From Solibacillus sp040274725 (GTDB lineage: Bacteria; Bacillota; Bacilli; Bacillales_A; Planococcaceae): a DNA stretch of 64,000 nt. How positions within the stretch are numbered: the stretch's first letter is position 1; each line of letters begins with the position of its first letter. The stretch is from contig JBEMAQ010000012.1 of NCBI GenBank assembly GCA_040274725.1, positions 42,038 through 106,037 of the forward strand, read 5' to 3'. Below the pieces are notes generated by a model. That model saw only the letters and a program-made list of their open reading frames with translations. It was not told where the DNA came from and made no database searches. Positions 16,654 through 25,320 of this stretch are shown piece by piece. The position numbers were made by a program, and so were the translations under genes.

Positions 16654-17820
16654 TTGACTACACAAGTTAATGCAGAGCAATTATATAAACAGTTAATTGA
16701 AAGCGCTCACAAAATTGGTCAAATTGCCGAAGGCGAAGCAGTAGAAGCGGATAAAAATGCGACCGTTTCAATCAATGTCATTAATGCCATTAAAGAGGCA
16801 GGAATTAACCGATTAATTATCCCGCAAGAATATGGCTTTCCCCAAATTGATTTCACAACATTCACAGATATTATAAAGCAAGTAGGTTATTATAATTTAT
16901 CAGCTGCGTGGCTTACTTACTTTTTCTCGCTACACAATTCATGGGTAGCCTATTTGCCGAAAGTAAGTCGGGATGAGGTATACCGTGACGGTGGCTTGTT
17001 GGCAGATATTTTTTCTCCAGTGGGAAAAGTCGAAAAAGTTTCAAACGGCTATATTCTTAATGGCAAATGGCATTATGTAAGCGGTATCAATTATTCGCAA
17101 TGGGTTGCAGTGGGTGCTTTGTTTTTTCAACAAGATAATCCTATACCAGAACGGATCGGTTTATGTGTGAAAGTATCGGATTTAGAGCTCATACAAGATT
17201 GGGATTCATTAGGTTTACGTGGTTCAGGTAGTAATTCAATCGTTGCTAAAGATTTATTTGTTCCAGACGAGATGGTATTTAACTTCAATGAACTGATCTG
17301 TCATCGGAAATCGATACACGAACTAGTGGACGAGTCCTATTTATATTACAACACATCATTTTTCTCAGCATTTTTCGTTGGTTTCCCAGCGATGTCGATT
17401 GGGGCAGCTGAACGAGCGATAGAGGAATTTATTGAACGAACAAAAAAACGCGTTCGATTAGATGGCACACATGAAGGATATACGGCACGACCACAGCGCG
17501 TTGCAGCTGAACTTTCATTAAAACTTAAAGCTGCAAAGGGTTTATTAAAAGAATATATTGAAATGCTTGAAAATGATGAAGGGCAATATCTAGCAGGAGA
17601 GTACAATGCCATTCGAGTGAAAATTGTGAATTATTGTCTAGAAATAGCCGTGAAAGTCACTTCAACACTGGGCGCAAGTGCATTAGCAAAAGGCAATCCG
17701 GTCGAAATGCTAACGCGTGACATGATTGCGATTAGTACACATGTTACTTCTTTATATGAAGATGGGATTGATTATTACGGAAAAGACCTATTTGGCATTG
17801 AAAATACATCATTAGGTTAA
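16654..17820 (+). CDS. Flavin-dependent aromatic hydroxylase, acyl-CoA-dehydrogenase fold (HsaA-like)
   Basis: 388 residues with the acyl-CoA dehydrogenase fold but linked to ring-cleavage genes. That is typical of group D two-component monooxygenases such as HsaA and the HpaB-like phenol hydroxylases. Visible features: the N-terminal helical domain (INRLIIPQEYGFPQIDFTTF), the flavin-binding beta part (ILNGKWHYVSGINYSQWVAV, then WDSLGLRGSGSNSIVAKDLF) and the C-terminal helices (ALAKGNPVEMLTRDMIAIST). It would turn a phenol into a catechol using reduced flavin from the reductase two genes downstream. TTG start with AGGAGGGG. Substrate not deducible. Confidence 0.8.
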   Translation: MTTQVNAEQLYKQLIESAHKIGQIAEGEAVEADKNATVSINVINAIKEAGINRLIIPQEYGFPQIDFTTFTDIIKQVGYYNLSAAWLTYFFSLHNSWVAYLPKVSRDEVYRDGGLLADIFSPVGKVEKVSNGYILNGKWHYVSGINYSQWVAVGALFFQQDNPIPERIGLCVKVSDLELIQDWDSLGLRGSGSNSIVAKDLFVPDEMVFNFNELICHRKSIHELVDESYLYYNTSFFSAFFVGFPAMSIGAAERAIEEFIERTKKRVRLDGTHEGYTARPQRVAAELSLKLKAAKGLLKEYIEMLENDEGQYLAGEYNAIRVKIVNYCLEIAVKVTSTLGASALAKGNPVEMLTRDMIAISTHVTSLYEDGIDYYGKDLFGIENTSLG

Positions 17821-17833
17821 TGGAGGAATGTAA

Positions 17834-18835
17834 ATGGGAAATAAAAAATTTGATTATTTACCAGAAATCGCAAAGCTTGGACATGTGGCCCTTGAAACGA
17901 CCGATTTAGAAAAGTCATTATGGTTTTTTGAAGAAGTGGTTGGTTTAGAAAAAACAGAGGAAGTGGATGGTGTTCACTATTTACGTGCATGGGGAGATTT
18001 TGAACATCATACTTTATCATTAAAAGCAGGGACAGAAGCGAGAGTGGACCACATTGCTTGGAAAGCAAAGCGCCGTGAAGATGTTGGCCATTTCGCTATT
18101 TTACTTCAAGATGCAGGCGTCCAAGTAGAAGAAGTAAAAGCAGGGACAGAAGTAGGTCAAGGCGATGCGATTCGTTTCCAATTGCCTACTGGCCATAATT
18201 TCGAAATCTATTTTGATATGGAAAAGCCTGCCGTTATGGATCCAAAGCGGAAAGCTGTTCTAAAAAACCAAACGTACAAAGCTTGGCGGAAAGGTATTTC
18301 TCCTCGTCGTTTTGATCATGTCAATATCGCAACCAATCAACCAGCAAAAGAAGTGATTGATTTCCTAATAGAGAAGCTAGGTTTTAATATCCGTGAATAT
18401 GTACGCTTACCAAATGATGAAATTTTATCTGCATGGCTCAGTGTTACATCATTAGTTCATGATATTGCGGTGATGTCGAATCCGGAATTTAATTCGACTC
18501 ATGAAATTCACCATATCTCTTATTGGTCAGATAATTCTCAAGATATTTTACGTGCTGCTGATATTTTATCTGAAAATGGCTTTACATTTATTGGACCAGG
18601 GAAGCACGGTATTTCTCAAGCTTTATATGTGTATGTGCAGGATCCAGGTAGTGGTATTCGCTTGGAGCTATTCTCCAATGGCTATCAAATTTTCGAGCCA
18701 GATTGGGAACCGATTGCATGGGATTTAGACGAAATGTATTTAGGCTTTACTTATTGGGGTGAACAAGCTGGCGTGCCTGGACAAGTTGAGTCAACTATCA
18801 ATGCAGGGAACCCAATTAAAGAGGTAACAAAATAA
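17834..18835 (+). CDS. Type I extradiol catechol dioxygenase
   Basis: 333 residues made of two vicinal-oxygen-chelate domains (about 13-130 and 158-285). The likely iron ligands in the second are His162 (RFDHVNIA), a His of EIHHISYW (226/227) and Glu278 (IRLELFSNGY). It opens a catechol ring next to the hydroxyls. The length is close to the roughly 327-residue catechol 2,3-dioxygenases of Geobacillus and longer than HsaC (about 300). It lies 13 bases after the hydroxylase gene with GGAGG before its ATG. The substrate should be an alkyl- or aryl-catechol, since the operon carries a C-C hydrolase. Confidence 0.9.
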   Translation: MGNKKFDYLPEIAKLGHVALETTDLEKSLWFFEEVVGLEKTEEVDGVHYLRAWGDFEHHTLSLKAGTEARVDHIAWKAKRREDVGHFAILLQDAGVQVEEVKAGTEVGQGDAIRFQLPTGHNFEIYFDMEKPAVMDPKRKAVLKNQTYKAWRKGISPRRFDHVNIATNQPAKEVIDFLIEKLGFNIREYVRLPNDEILSAWLSVTSLVHDIAVMSNPEFNSTHEIHHISYWSDNSQDILRAADILSENGFTFIGPGKHGISQALYVYVQDPGSGIRLELFSNGYQIFEPDWEPIAWDLDEMYLGFTYWGEQAGVPGQVESTINAGNPIKEVTK

Positions 18836-18857
18836 GTCCTACAGGAGGCATTGTTTA

Positions 18858-19334
18858 ATGGATAATCGCGTATTCCGTGATGCTATGGGCAAATTTGCAA
18901 CGGGTGTGACTGTCTTGACAACGATCAATGATGGTGAGCCACACGGCATGACAGCAAATGGATTTATGTCTGTATCACTAACACCGAAGCTTGTTGTCAT
19001 TTCTATTGGCCATAAAGCTAAATTTTTAGAAAAAATAAAAAAATCAGGTGTTTTTGCTGTTAATATTTTAGCTGCGCATCAACAAAATTATTCGAAAATT
19101 TTTGCTGGTCAGCAAGATGGACAAGTAGCATTTAATGAATTAGCGGGATTACCAGTAGTGGATGAAGCACTTGCTCAAGTTGCGTGTAAGGTGACAGCGG
19201 AGCACGTTGAAGGAGATCATACTTTATTCATTGGTGAAGTGTTAGAAGTTAAGCTAGTCCAAGGTAATCCGCTATTATTTTTCGGAGGACAATATCGCAG
19301 TTTAACACAGTTAGAGGTAATAGAAAATAGTTAA
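18858..19334 (+). CDS. Flavin reductase (HsaB/HpaC-like)
   Basis: 158 residues with the flavin-reductase split-barrel pattern FRDAMGKFATGVTVLTT near the N-terminus, HGMTANGFMSVSLTP for flavin binding, and GDHTLFIGEV. It reduces free FMN or FAD with NAD(P)H and passes it to the HsaA-like hydroxylase. AGGAGG precedes the ATG. Last intact gene of the operon; the broken hydratase gene follows 12 bases later. Confidence 0.88.
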   Translation: MDNRVFRDAMGKFATGVTVLTTINDGEPHGMTANGFMSVSLTPKLVVISIGHKAKFLEKIKKSGVFAVNILAAHQQNYSKIFAGQQDGQVAFNELAGLPVVDEALAQVACKVTAEHVEGDHTLFIGEVLEVKLVQGNPLLFFGGQYRSLTQLEVIENS

Positions 19335-19346
19335 TCGGGTGTCAAT

Positions 19347-19600
19347 ATGTATATTCGTCAAGCGGCAGATCCATTATTACTTTCTGAACGTGAAAAACAG
19401 CCATTGCACCACTTACATCATCGGCGGAATCTATTTCCGTTGATGATGCGTATGCTATTCATCTTCTCCAAATAAGGATAAGCTTGCAGCTGGTGTAGCT
19501 GTAAAAAGATTAAAAATTGGCTTAAAGCGATGCAGGAAATGCTGAAAAGTGTATTCTCTAGACTACAGCGTCATTTTGGTCTCGCGTGATAGTTTTCCTT
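19347..19600 (+). pseudogene. Broken 2-hydroxypenta-2,4-dienoate hydratase gene
   Basis: Pieces of this family are readable in shifting frames. First comes IRQAADPLLLSEREKQPL. After a shift, ESISVDDAYAIHLLQI at about 19425-19472, then KLAAGVAVKRLKIGL, then KAMQEMLK, and after another shift DYSVILVSRDSF. At least three frameshifts and the loss of the C-terminal two-thirds make it dead. The normal enzyme hydrates the product of the C-C hydrolase. Its place at the end of the operon shows that the lower meta pathway was once encoded here. Confidence 0.75.
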
Positions 19601-19726
19601 TTTTGTTTTCTGCGATAAAGTGACGTTTAAATTCATCTTTATATGTGATAGTTGATTCGCTCACAGCTTGTACATTGGGGTTACATTTTATTTGTACACG
19701 GCTTTTTTTATAAAGTTAATTCTAAA

Positions 19727-19762
19727 AAAGACTGCACTCACCGCAAGAGTACAGTCTTTTAT
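19727..19762. terminator. Bidirectional terminator between ring-cleavage and BVMO operons
   Basis: AAAGACTG-C-ACTC, 7-nt loop, GAGT-A-CAGTCTTTT, with an A run before and a T run after. It separates the convergent operons. Confidence 0.8.
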
Positions 19763-19764
19763 AG

Positions 19765-20721
19765 CTATTTTATTTCTACTTTAATTGTTCGATTCAATCC
19801 ATAGTTTGCGGCATCAATATATTCTTGGATTGCTTTATTCGCCATGTCTGCATGAGGATTTAATGACTCAAAACCATGGTAGGCCCCCGCATATAAATGA
19901 AAGTCTACATCGACGCCTGCCTGTGCTAATTTGGTCACGTATTGTAGCGTCTCATCACGGAATGGGTCGAGCTGACCAACGCAAGTGTATGTGTACGGTA
20001 AGCCTTGTAATTCTTCAATTGTTGCCCGAGCTGGCGCGGCATGGTAGGGGATATTTCCACGATCTTTTAAATTGCCCAAATACATTGACCAGCCTCGTTC
20101 ATTTAAGCTGTGATTCCAAATATAGTTACCTGTAATTTCTTTATTTGAGAAGTTATCGTTTAAATCGTTTATCATCGGATACAAAGGCATTTGGAATATT
20201 AGACTTGGACCTTGGCGATCTTTTGCTAGCAATGCTAACGCTGCGGTTAAACCACCACCCGCGCTGGCACCTGCAATACCGATACGGTTTGGATCAATAT
20301 TTAACGTTTCGCTATTGTCGGCTACCCATTTCAATGCACTATAGCAATCTTCTAACGGTGCTGGGTATGGATGTTCAGGTGCTAAACGATAATCAACCGA
20401 AACAACGATACAATTAGCTTCCTTTGCAAAGCGCTGACATAAGCCGTCATCCCCTTCAGGTACGCCCATAACATAACCACCACCGTGAATCCACAATAAG
20501 GCTGGTAATGTATTGGTCGCGCCTTTTTGCTTATAAATACGGACACGTAATGCATCCCCATCTGGGCCCTCAATCATTTGATCTGCTACATCCATATCTT
20601 CAGCAATCGGTGGAGTTGGTGAGTTTGCCATTCCTTCACGTACCGCATCTAAATAATCGAAATTTAATGGGGGAAAGGCATCTAACAAACCTTGTAAATC
20701 TGGATGAACACGTTTATTCAT
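19765..20721 (-). CDS. Alpha/beta hydrolase, HSL-family carboxylesterase
   Basis: 318 residues of the hormone-sensitive-lipase type: oxyanion motif HGGGY at residues 79-83, nucleophile Ser153 in GASAGG, the DPFRDE acid motif and a final His in YHGFE. It hydrolyses short esters or lactones. It is the last gene of a BVMO, dehydrogenase, esterase operon, so the ester made by the monooxygenase is its probable substrate. GGAGG lies 8 bases before ATG. Confidence 0.88.
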   Translation of the reverse strand: MNKRVHPDLQGLLDAFPPLNFDYLDAVREGMANSPTPPIAEDMDVADQMIEGPDGDALRVRIYKQKGATNTLPALLWIHGGGYVMGVPEGDDGLCQRFAKEANCIVVSVDYRLAPEHPYPAPLEDCYSALKWVADNSETLNIDPNRIGIAGASAGGGLTAALALLAKDRQGPSLIFQMPLYPMINDLNDNFSNKEITGNYIWNHSLNERGWSMYLGNLKDRGNIPYHAAPARATIEELQGLPYTYTCVGQLDPFRDETLQYVTKLAQAGVDVDFHLYAGAYHGFESLNPHADMANKAIQEYIDAANYGLNRTIKVEIK

Positions 20722-20768
20722 AAAAATTCCTCCTTTGATGACGCTTACATTTTATTTAAAAAAGCTGA

Positions 20769-21527
20769 TTAATATGCTAACCATCCTGCATCCACTGGAA
20801 TGACCGCACCGTTAATAAAGCTTGCCTGCTCACTCGCCGCTAATAAAATAACGTTCGCAATATGAATGGGCTCGGCTAACTTTGGTGCATTCATCGCGCC
20901 TGAGCCTACTTTTTGTTGACCTAACGCGTTTGGATTTTTAAAGACAGTGCCCATTTCGGTATTGACGCCACCAGGCGCGAGTGCGTTACAGCGAATACCT
21001 TGATCCGCATACATAAAGGCCGTATTTTTTGTCAAACCAATGATGCCGTGCTTCGCAGTTGTATAGGCAACACCTGCACGTGCACCGCTCAGCCCCGCTG
21101 CTGAGGTTAAATTAATAATGACACCATGCTGTTGTGGTAAAAATGCCTGCACCGCAGCACGACACATCCGCATCGTGCCGGTTAAATTAATCTCAATCAC
21201 TTTTGTCCAGTAATCATCTTGCATATCGCCCACGGGAGAAAAATTGTCCATAAAGCCTGCATTATTGACAACAATGTCAATTTTTCCGTATTCCTTTACG
21301 GTTTGCAAAAAGACCTGCTCAATATCTGTTGCGGAGGTAATATCAACTTTTATCGCCATTGCATTGCCGCCGTTTGCAATGATTTCCGTTACTGTATCAT
21401 TCGCTTTTTCGATTTGGATATCTGCTACAACAACTTTTGCCCCATGCTGAGCAAATAACTGTGCTGTTGCCTTACCAATTCCTTGTGCCGCCCCTGTAAT
21501 AATGGCTACTTTTTCTTGGAGTAACAT
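20769..21527 (-). CDS. Short-chain dehydrogenase/reductase
   Basis: 252 residues with the NAD-binding TGAAQGIG at residues 11-18, the NNAG motif, the catalytic Ser before YTTAKHG and the PGGVNT loop of classical SDRs. It probably oxidises a secondary alcohol to the ketone used by the adjacent BVMO. ATG 21527 is chosen because AAAGGAGTG lies 9 bases upstream; the GTG at 21536 overlaps that site. It starts 15 bases after the BVMO stop. Confidence 0.87.
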   Translation of the reverse strand: MLLQEKVAIITGAAQGIGKATAQLFAQHGAKVVVADIQIEKANDTVTEIIANGGNAMAIKVDITSATDIEQVFLQTVKEYGKIDIVVNNAGFMDNFSPVGDMQDDYWTKVIEINLTGTMRMCRAAVQAFLPQQHGVIINLTSAAGLSGARAGVAYTTAKHGIIGLTKNTAFMYADQGIRCNALAPGGVNTEMGTVFKNPNALGQQKVGSGAMNAPKLAEPIHIANVILLAASEQASFINGAVIPVDAGWLAY

Positions 21528-21542
21528 CTCAATCACACTCCT

Positions 21543-23165
21543 TTAATTTTCTGAAATAGGTGAATACAGTTGAAAGTCGGCATAATTTGTCAACGCCACT
21601 GCATCACATTTCGCACGGTAATGGTCAAAGCCACCTAAATAAATAAGGAAACTACGCGGCTTTCCTTCAATGTTCGCCCCTGTATACCAAGAGTCACCTT
21701 TTGTATACAGCGTCATTTCCGCAACTTCGCGATTATGTTTACTCCATTCCTCCTCAGCTTCTTTTGTTGGCTCAATTGCATGAATATCATGCTTTTCCAA
21801 ATAGTTGATACAGTCGCTAATAAAGTCAACATGTTGCTCGATTGCGGTCGGCATGACGACAATAACGGATGGGCTTTCCGGACCTGTAATCATAAAGAAA
21901 TTTGGGAAATCATGTGTCGCTACACCTAGGAAGGTACGCACTTTACCGCCATCTTCCCATTTTTCATTTAGTGACACGCCGTTTCGTCCTTTAATGTTCA
22001 TTCGCAGCAGGGGACCTGTCATACCGTCGTAGCCTGTTGCGTAAATAATGACATCTAGTGGTATTTCTTCTTTGGCCGTTTGAATACCTTGAGCGGTAAC
22101 TTTTTCAATCGGTGTTTTACGTAAATTAACTAAACGAACATTCGAACGATTATACGTTTCATAATAGTTCGTCCCTAAAGTTAAGCGTTTAACACCATAC
22201 ATATAATTCGGTAATAGGGACTCTGCTGTGTCACGGTCTTGAACCGTCGACTTAATTTTGCCGCGTATAAAATCTGATACAAACGCGTTCGCTTGTTCAT
22301 TGACCATTAAGTCATTATACGTAGTCGTCATATGAAAACCACCAGTTGCCCATGCCTCTTCAAATACAGCCGCGCGTTCCTCTGCTGTATCTTCAAATAC
22401 AGATTTATTGCGAATCGTTATCGCGCTACCTGAAGGAGAGTAGTGTAATAAATTACGCGCCGCTTCATAGCTATCCTTTGATTCCTCAATAAACTGCTGT
22501 GTATAGTCATAATTGTTTGCAGGTAAAACGTATTGTGCTGTGCGCTGAAATACGGTTAACTGTGCTGCAACTTTCGCCACCTCCGGGATGAGTTGTACAC
22601 CACTAGAGCCTGTTCCAATCACACCGACTCTTTTATTCGTAAGGTCGACAGGGGTTCTTGGCCATTTTCCTGTATGATAAGATTCGCCCTCAAATTGCTC
22701 TATTCCTTCGATTTTTGGTAAATTTGTTGCGGATAAACAGCCAACTGCAGAAATAAAATATTTCGTCGTTACAACCTCGCCATTTTTTAATGTTACGTCC
22801 CAAAGATTGTGCTGTTCATCAAATATTGCACCGATAACTTGTGTATTAAATTGGATATCCTTTCGTAAATCGAATTCATCCGCTACGAAATTTAAGTAGT
22901 TTAAAATCTCTTGCTGCTTTGGGTATTTAGAAGTCCAATTCCACTTTTTATATAATTCTTCTGAAAACGTATAACAATAATAAATACTATCAATATCGCA
23001 TTTTGCACCTGGGTACAAATTCCAGTACCATACACCACCAACTTCTGCACCTGCCTCATAGACAATCGCATGTAAGTTGGATTCTCGAAGCTTATGAAGC
23101 ATGTAAAGTCCAGCAAATCCTGCACCGACAACAACTGCATCTACTTGTTTTTTAGTTTGCATCAT
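21543..23165 (-). CDS. Flavin Baeyer-Villiger monooxygenase (type I)
   Basis: 540 residues with both Rossmann motifs (GAGFAG 14-19; GTGSSG 184-189) and, just before the second, the exact BVMO fingerprint F-x-G-x-x-x-H-x-x-x-W-P at 158-169 (FEGESYHTGKWP). It inserts oxygen next to a ketone carbonyl using NADPH and O2, giving an ester or lactone. Overall it looks like cyclohexanone or cyclopentanone monooxygenase. First gene of the three-gene minus-strand operon; AGGAGGG precedes its ATG. Whether the ketone is cyclic or aryl-alkyl is open. Confidence 0.92.
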   Translation of the reverse strand: MMQTKKQVDAVVVGAGFAGLYMLHKLRESNLHAIVYEAGAEVGGVWYWNLYPGAKCDIDSIYYCYTFSEELYKKWNWTSKYPKQQEILNYLNFVADEFDLRKDIQFNTQVIGAIFDEQHNLWDVTLKNGEVVTTKYFISAVGCLSATNLPKIEGIEQFEGESYHTGKWPRTPVDLTNKRVGVIGTGSSGVQLIPEVAKVAAQLTVFQRTAQYVLPANNYDYTQQFIEESKDSYEAARNLLHYSPSGSAITIRNKSVFEDTAEERAAVFEEAWATGGFHMTTTYNDLMVNEQANAFVSDFIRGKIKSTVQDRDTAESLLPNYMYGVKRLTLGTNYYETYNRSNVRLVNLRKTPIEKVTAQGIQTAKEEIPLDVIIYATGYDGMTGPLLRMNIKGRNGVSLNEKWEDGGKVRTFLGVATHDFPNFFMITGPESPSVIVVMPTAIEQHVDFISDCINYLEKHDIHAIEPTKEAEEEWSKHNREVAEMTLYTKGDSWYTGANIEGKPRSFLIYLGGFDHYRAKCDAVALTNYADFQLYSPISEN

Positions 23166-23183
23166 GATCCCTCCTTTGAGTGT

Positions 23184-23203
23184 ACATTCATTTTAATAAA
23201 TGT
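23184..23203. promoter_or_regulatory. 20-bp near-palindrome between BVMO and LuxR-type genes
   Basis: ACATTCATTTTAATAAATGT has arms ACATT-n-ATT/AAT-n-AATGT that pair on every arm base. The length and placement midway between divergent genes fit a LuxR-type operator. The assignment to the adjacent regulator is inferred. Confidence 0.5.
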
Positions 23204-23264
23204 TCTAAAAATTGAAAATCCTCCTAAATTAGGGTAATCTATACTCAAATAAGGGGGAATGAGT

Positions 23265-23957
23265 TTGCAATTAGCTACTACCTTTTCAAACTACTTTTTT
23301 TCATTGCGTAGTATTCCATCACAAGAAGAATTATTTGTAAAATTACTAGATTTATATGTACACAGTTTTCCGGTGAGAAGTGCTTATTTACTTCGTTATT
23401 CACCAATTGGCCATATTGGGGAGGGGATTATTGCATTTACATTGAATGACCACAAATTTATTACGCATTATGTAGAGGATGTCCGGAACGTACCGATTAT
23501 TATGCAGGCACTACAAGAACGGCGAGCGCTTTATGTAAAAGGAATCGATTATTTAAAATCAATGCCTAGCAAATATATTTCAAATAAAGAGTCTGAGCAA
23601 TTTATCATCGTCCCAATCTTCCATGGTAATGTATCACTCGGTTATATATGTGGGGATGAATTTGACGAAGGTTTCCAAATTTCGAACGCTTTATTGGAAG
23701 CGTTTACATCATTTGGTCGCTTAACAGGCGAACTATTTGTGACAAAAAATCAAGGTTTAAACGATTGCCCTTTAAGTAAGCGCGAACTTGAGGTCATGCA
23801 ACATGTCGCACTAGGGGAAAGTACAAAAGAAATTGCCGCTGCTCTTCATATAAGTGATTTGACGGTGAATCAATATATTAAAGCCGCCATCAAAAAAATG
23901 CAGGCGCAAAATCGGGTTGAAGCCATTGTAAAGCTTTGTAAATTGGGGTGGATTTAA
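23265..23957 (+). CDS. GAF-like sensor LuxR-family regulator
   Basis: About 230 residues. Residues 10-160 look like a GAF-type sensor (FPVRSAYLLRYSPIG, then IIVPIFHGNVSLGYICGD). The C-terminal LuxR/GerE HTH is LSKRELEVMQHVALGESTKE followed by IAAALHISDLTVNQYI. Start TTG 23265 is preferred because GGGGGA lies 7 bases upstream; ATG 23259 abuts that site. It is divergent from the BVMO operon and likely controls it. A diverged 125-bp piece of this same gene reappears at 40914-41038. Confidence 0.83.
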   Translation: MQLATTFSNYFFSLRSIPSQEELFVKLLDLYVHSFPVRSAYLLRYSPIGHIGEGIIAFTLNDHKFITHYVEDVRNVPIIMQALQERRALYVKGIDYLKSMPSKYISNKESEQFIIVPIFHGNVSLGYICGDEFDEGFQISNALLEAFTSFGRLTGELFVTKNQGLNDCPLSKRELEVMQHVALGESTKEIAAALHISDLTVNQYIKAAIKKMQAQNRVEAIVKLCKLGWI

Positions 23958-24131
23958 GAAAAGCTGTTCTTCGTCTTTTGATTTTACTATATAAGTTGAA
24001 CTTTAAAACCGAACCCGCAAACGATCAATTACAGCTTATTTATTCAGATTTTGATAACACACAAATTGACGGGCAACGAGTTTAATTTGCTGTGTACTTA
24101 AAAAAAGACAATATTAATCAGAGCGTAATGA

Positions 24132-24174
24132 AAAAGTGGATTCATACTAAATTTTTTAGTATGAATCCACTTTT
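24132..24174. repeat. Long perfect hairpin upstream of transposase debris
   Basis: AAAAGTGGATTCATACTAA (24132-24150) pairs with TTAGTATGAATCCACTTTT (24156-24174) around a very short loop. It may be a terminator for the upstream region or the leftover end of an insertion sequence. Confidence 0.6.
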
Positions 24175-24189
24175 AATTTGTCATAAATC

Positions 24190-24336
24190 TATAAAATCAA
24201 AATTAATTACAAGGGATTTTCAAGATTTATTAGTTTTTCAGCATTCTCTATTAATCACACTGTCTTTCCACCATTTCCACAAGCCTTCAATTAAATTTAG
24301 TTGCGGGCTATATGGTGGTAAAAAGACAAGTCGAAG
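24190..24336 (-). pseudogene. IS630-type transposase fragment
   Basis: Read on the minus strand from 24336, the frame gives VFLPPYSPQLNLIEGLWKWW then KDSVINREC and a stop. This is the conserved end of the IS630/DDE_3 catalytic core, with the final Glu in NLIEGLWKWW. Nothing upstream survives: the fragment abuts an IS110 piece on the other strand. Confidence 0.65.
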
Positions 24337-24713
24337 TCGATTATTATGAACAAATGCGTGCGTTAAAGCATTGTTACGATGAAATTAATGAAGAGGTTAT
24401 TTTACTAAAAAGTCGAATGCATGCCCTTTTACATCTGAGTTTTCCAGAACCCGAGAAACTCATTACACTAAGTTCAGCACTATTCTTAAATATTGTCCAA
24501 TTGTATCCGCATCTAGCTCTTCTGTTAGCGCATTCGAAAGTGGTGATTAAAAATCGTTTGAAGGCCAATACACGAAAAAATCTTTCATTGGTGCGTGCAG
24601 AGGTGAAAGCAGAAGTATTATTGGAGGTAGCACACAATATTATGGTGATTACGATTTCTGAGCTGGTAATGCGGATTCATAATCGTCTAGTACAGACATT
24701 TCGAAAAAAATAA
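24337..24713 (+). pseudogene. IS110-family transposase fragment
   Basis: A residual frame (open from 24312) reads EQMRALKHCYDEINEEVILL then KSRMHALLHLSFPE and KVVIKNRLKANTRKNLSLVR, which fits the middle of an IS110 DEDD transposase. The RNase-H-like N-terminal motif and the transposase_20 domain are missing, so it is dead. Confidence 0.6.
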
Positions 24714-25071
24714 AAATCGTGAGGTTTATTTGGCATGTGCATTTTTTTGAGAGGGAGGTGGGATATGTGTTGCTTGATTACGGTTTACATTATTCATAGA
24801 TGTCGACTATAGATACAATAGATAAACTGATATTGTAATTATAAATGAAATAGTTTTATAATTTATATTATACTGTAAATTCTGAAAATTGATTTACGGC
24901 AGTTTTACTGATTATGAGATTTCAAATGTAAGCGTTTTAATTTTTGATTATTTAAGGAGGTAATTCGAAAAAGAAAAGCGGGATTTAGAAATTATAACTC
25001 TGTTTATAAATAGGATTACAGTTTTATTAAGGGAATTTAACGTGAATATTTATCGGAATTTTTAGTAGGAT
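24714..25071. other. AT-rich non-coding stretch
   Basis: No open frame of note. The region has short AT-rich runs and an isolated AAGGAGGTAATTC at about 24954-24966 that looks like an orphan ribosome site. It is probably decayed mobile DNA between two transposase remnants. Confidence 0.5.
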
Positions 25072-25320
25072 AAGCAAAATTGGCAGTTCGGGAAATGGTT
25101 GAAGCAGCACTTGAACATCAAAAAGTTCTACGCTCAAAGTGAACAAGGCGTGCATAATCAAGTGTACATTGCGATGATTGTCTATTGCCTGCATGTGTTG
25201 GCACAATTGAACATGAACAGCTCAAAAACGTACTTAAAAATTAGTCGTTTATTGAAGGCAGACCCGTAGAAATCCGCTCATCTCTGGATTCGAAAAATCG
25301 CAGGAAAAGCTGTCCCATAA
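25072..25320 (+). pseudogene. IS4-family transposase C-terminal fragment
   Basis: The frame reads WQFGKWLKQHLNIKKFYAQS then EQGVHNQVYIAMIVYCLHVL and SRLLKADP, stops at TAG 25267-25269, and continues with KSAHLWIRKIAGKAVP to TAA. FFKWIKQHLKIKSFYG-type sequence is the conserved YREK-side end of IS4/IS231 transposases. The N-terminus is absent. Confidence 0.65.
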
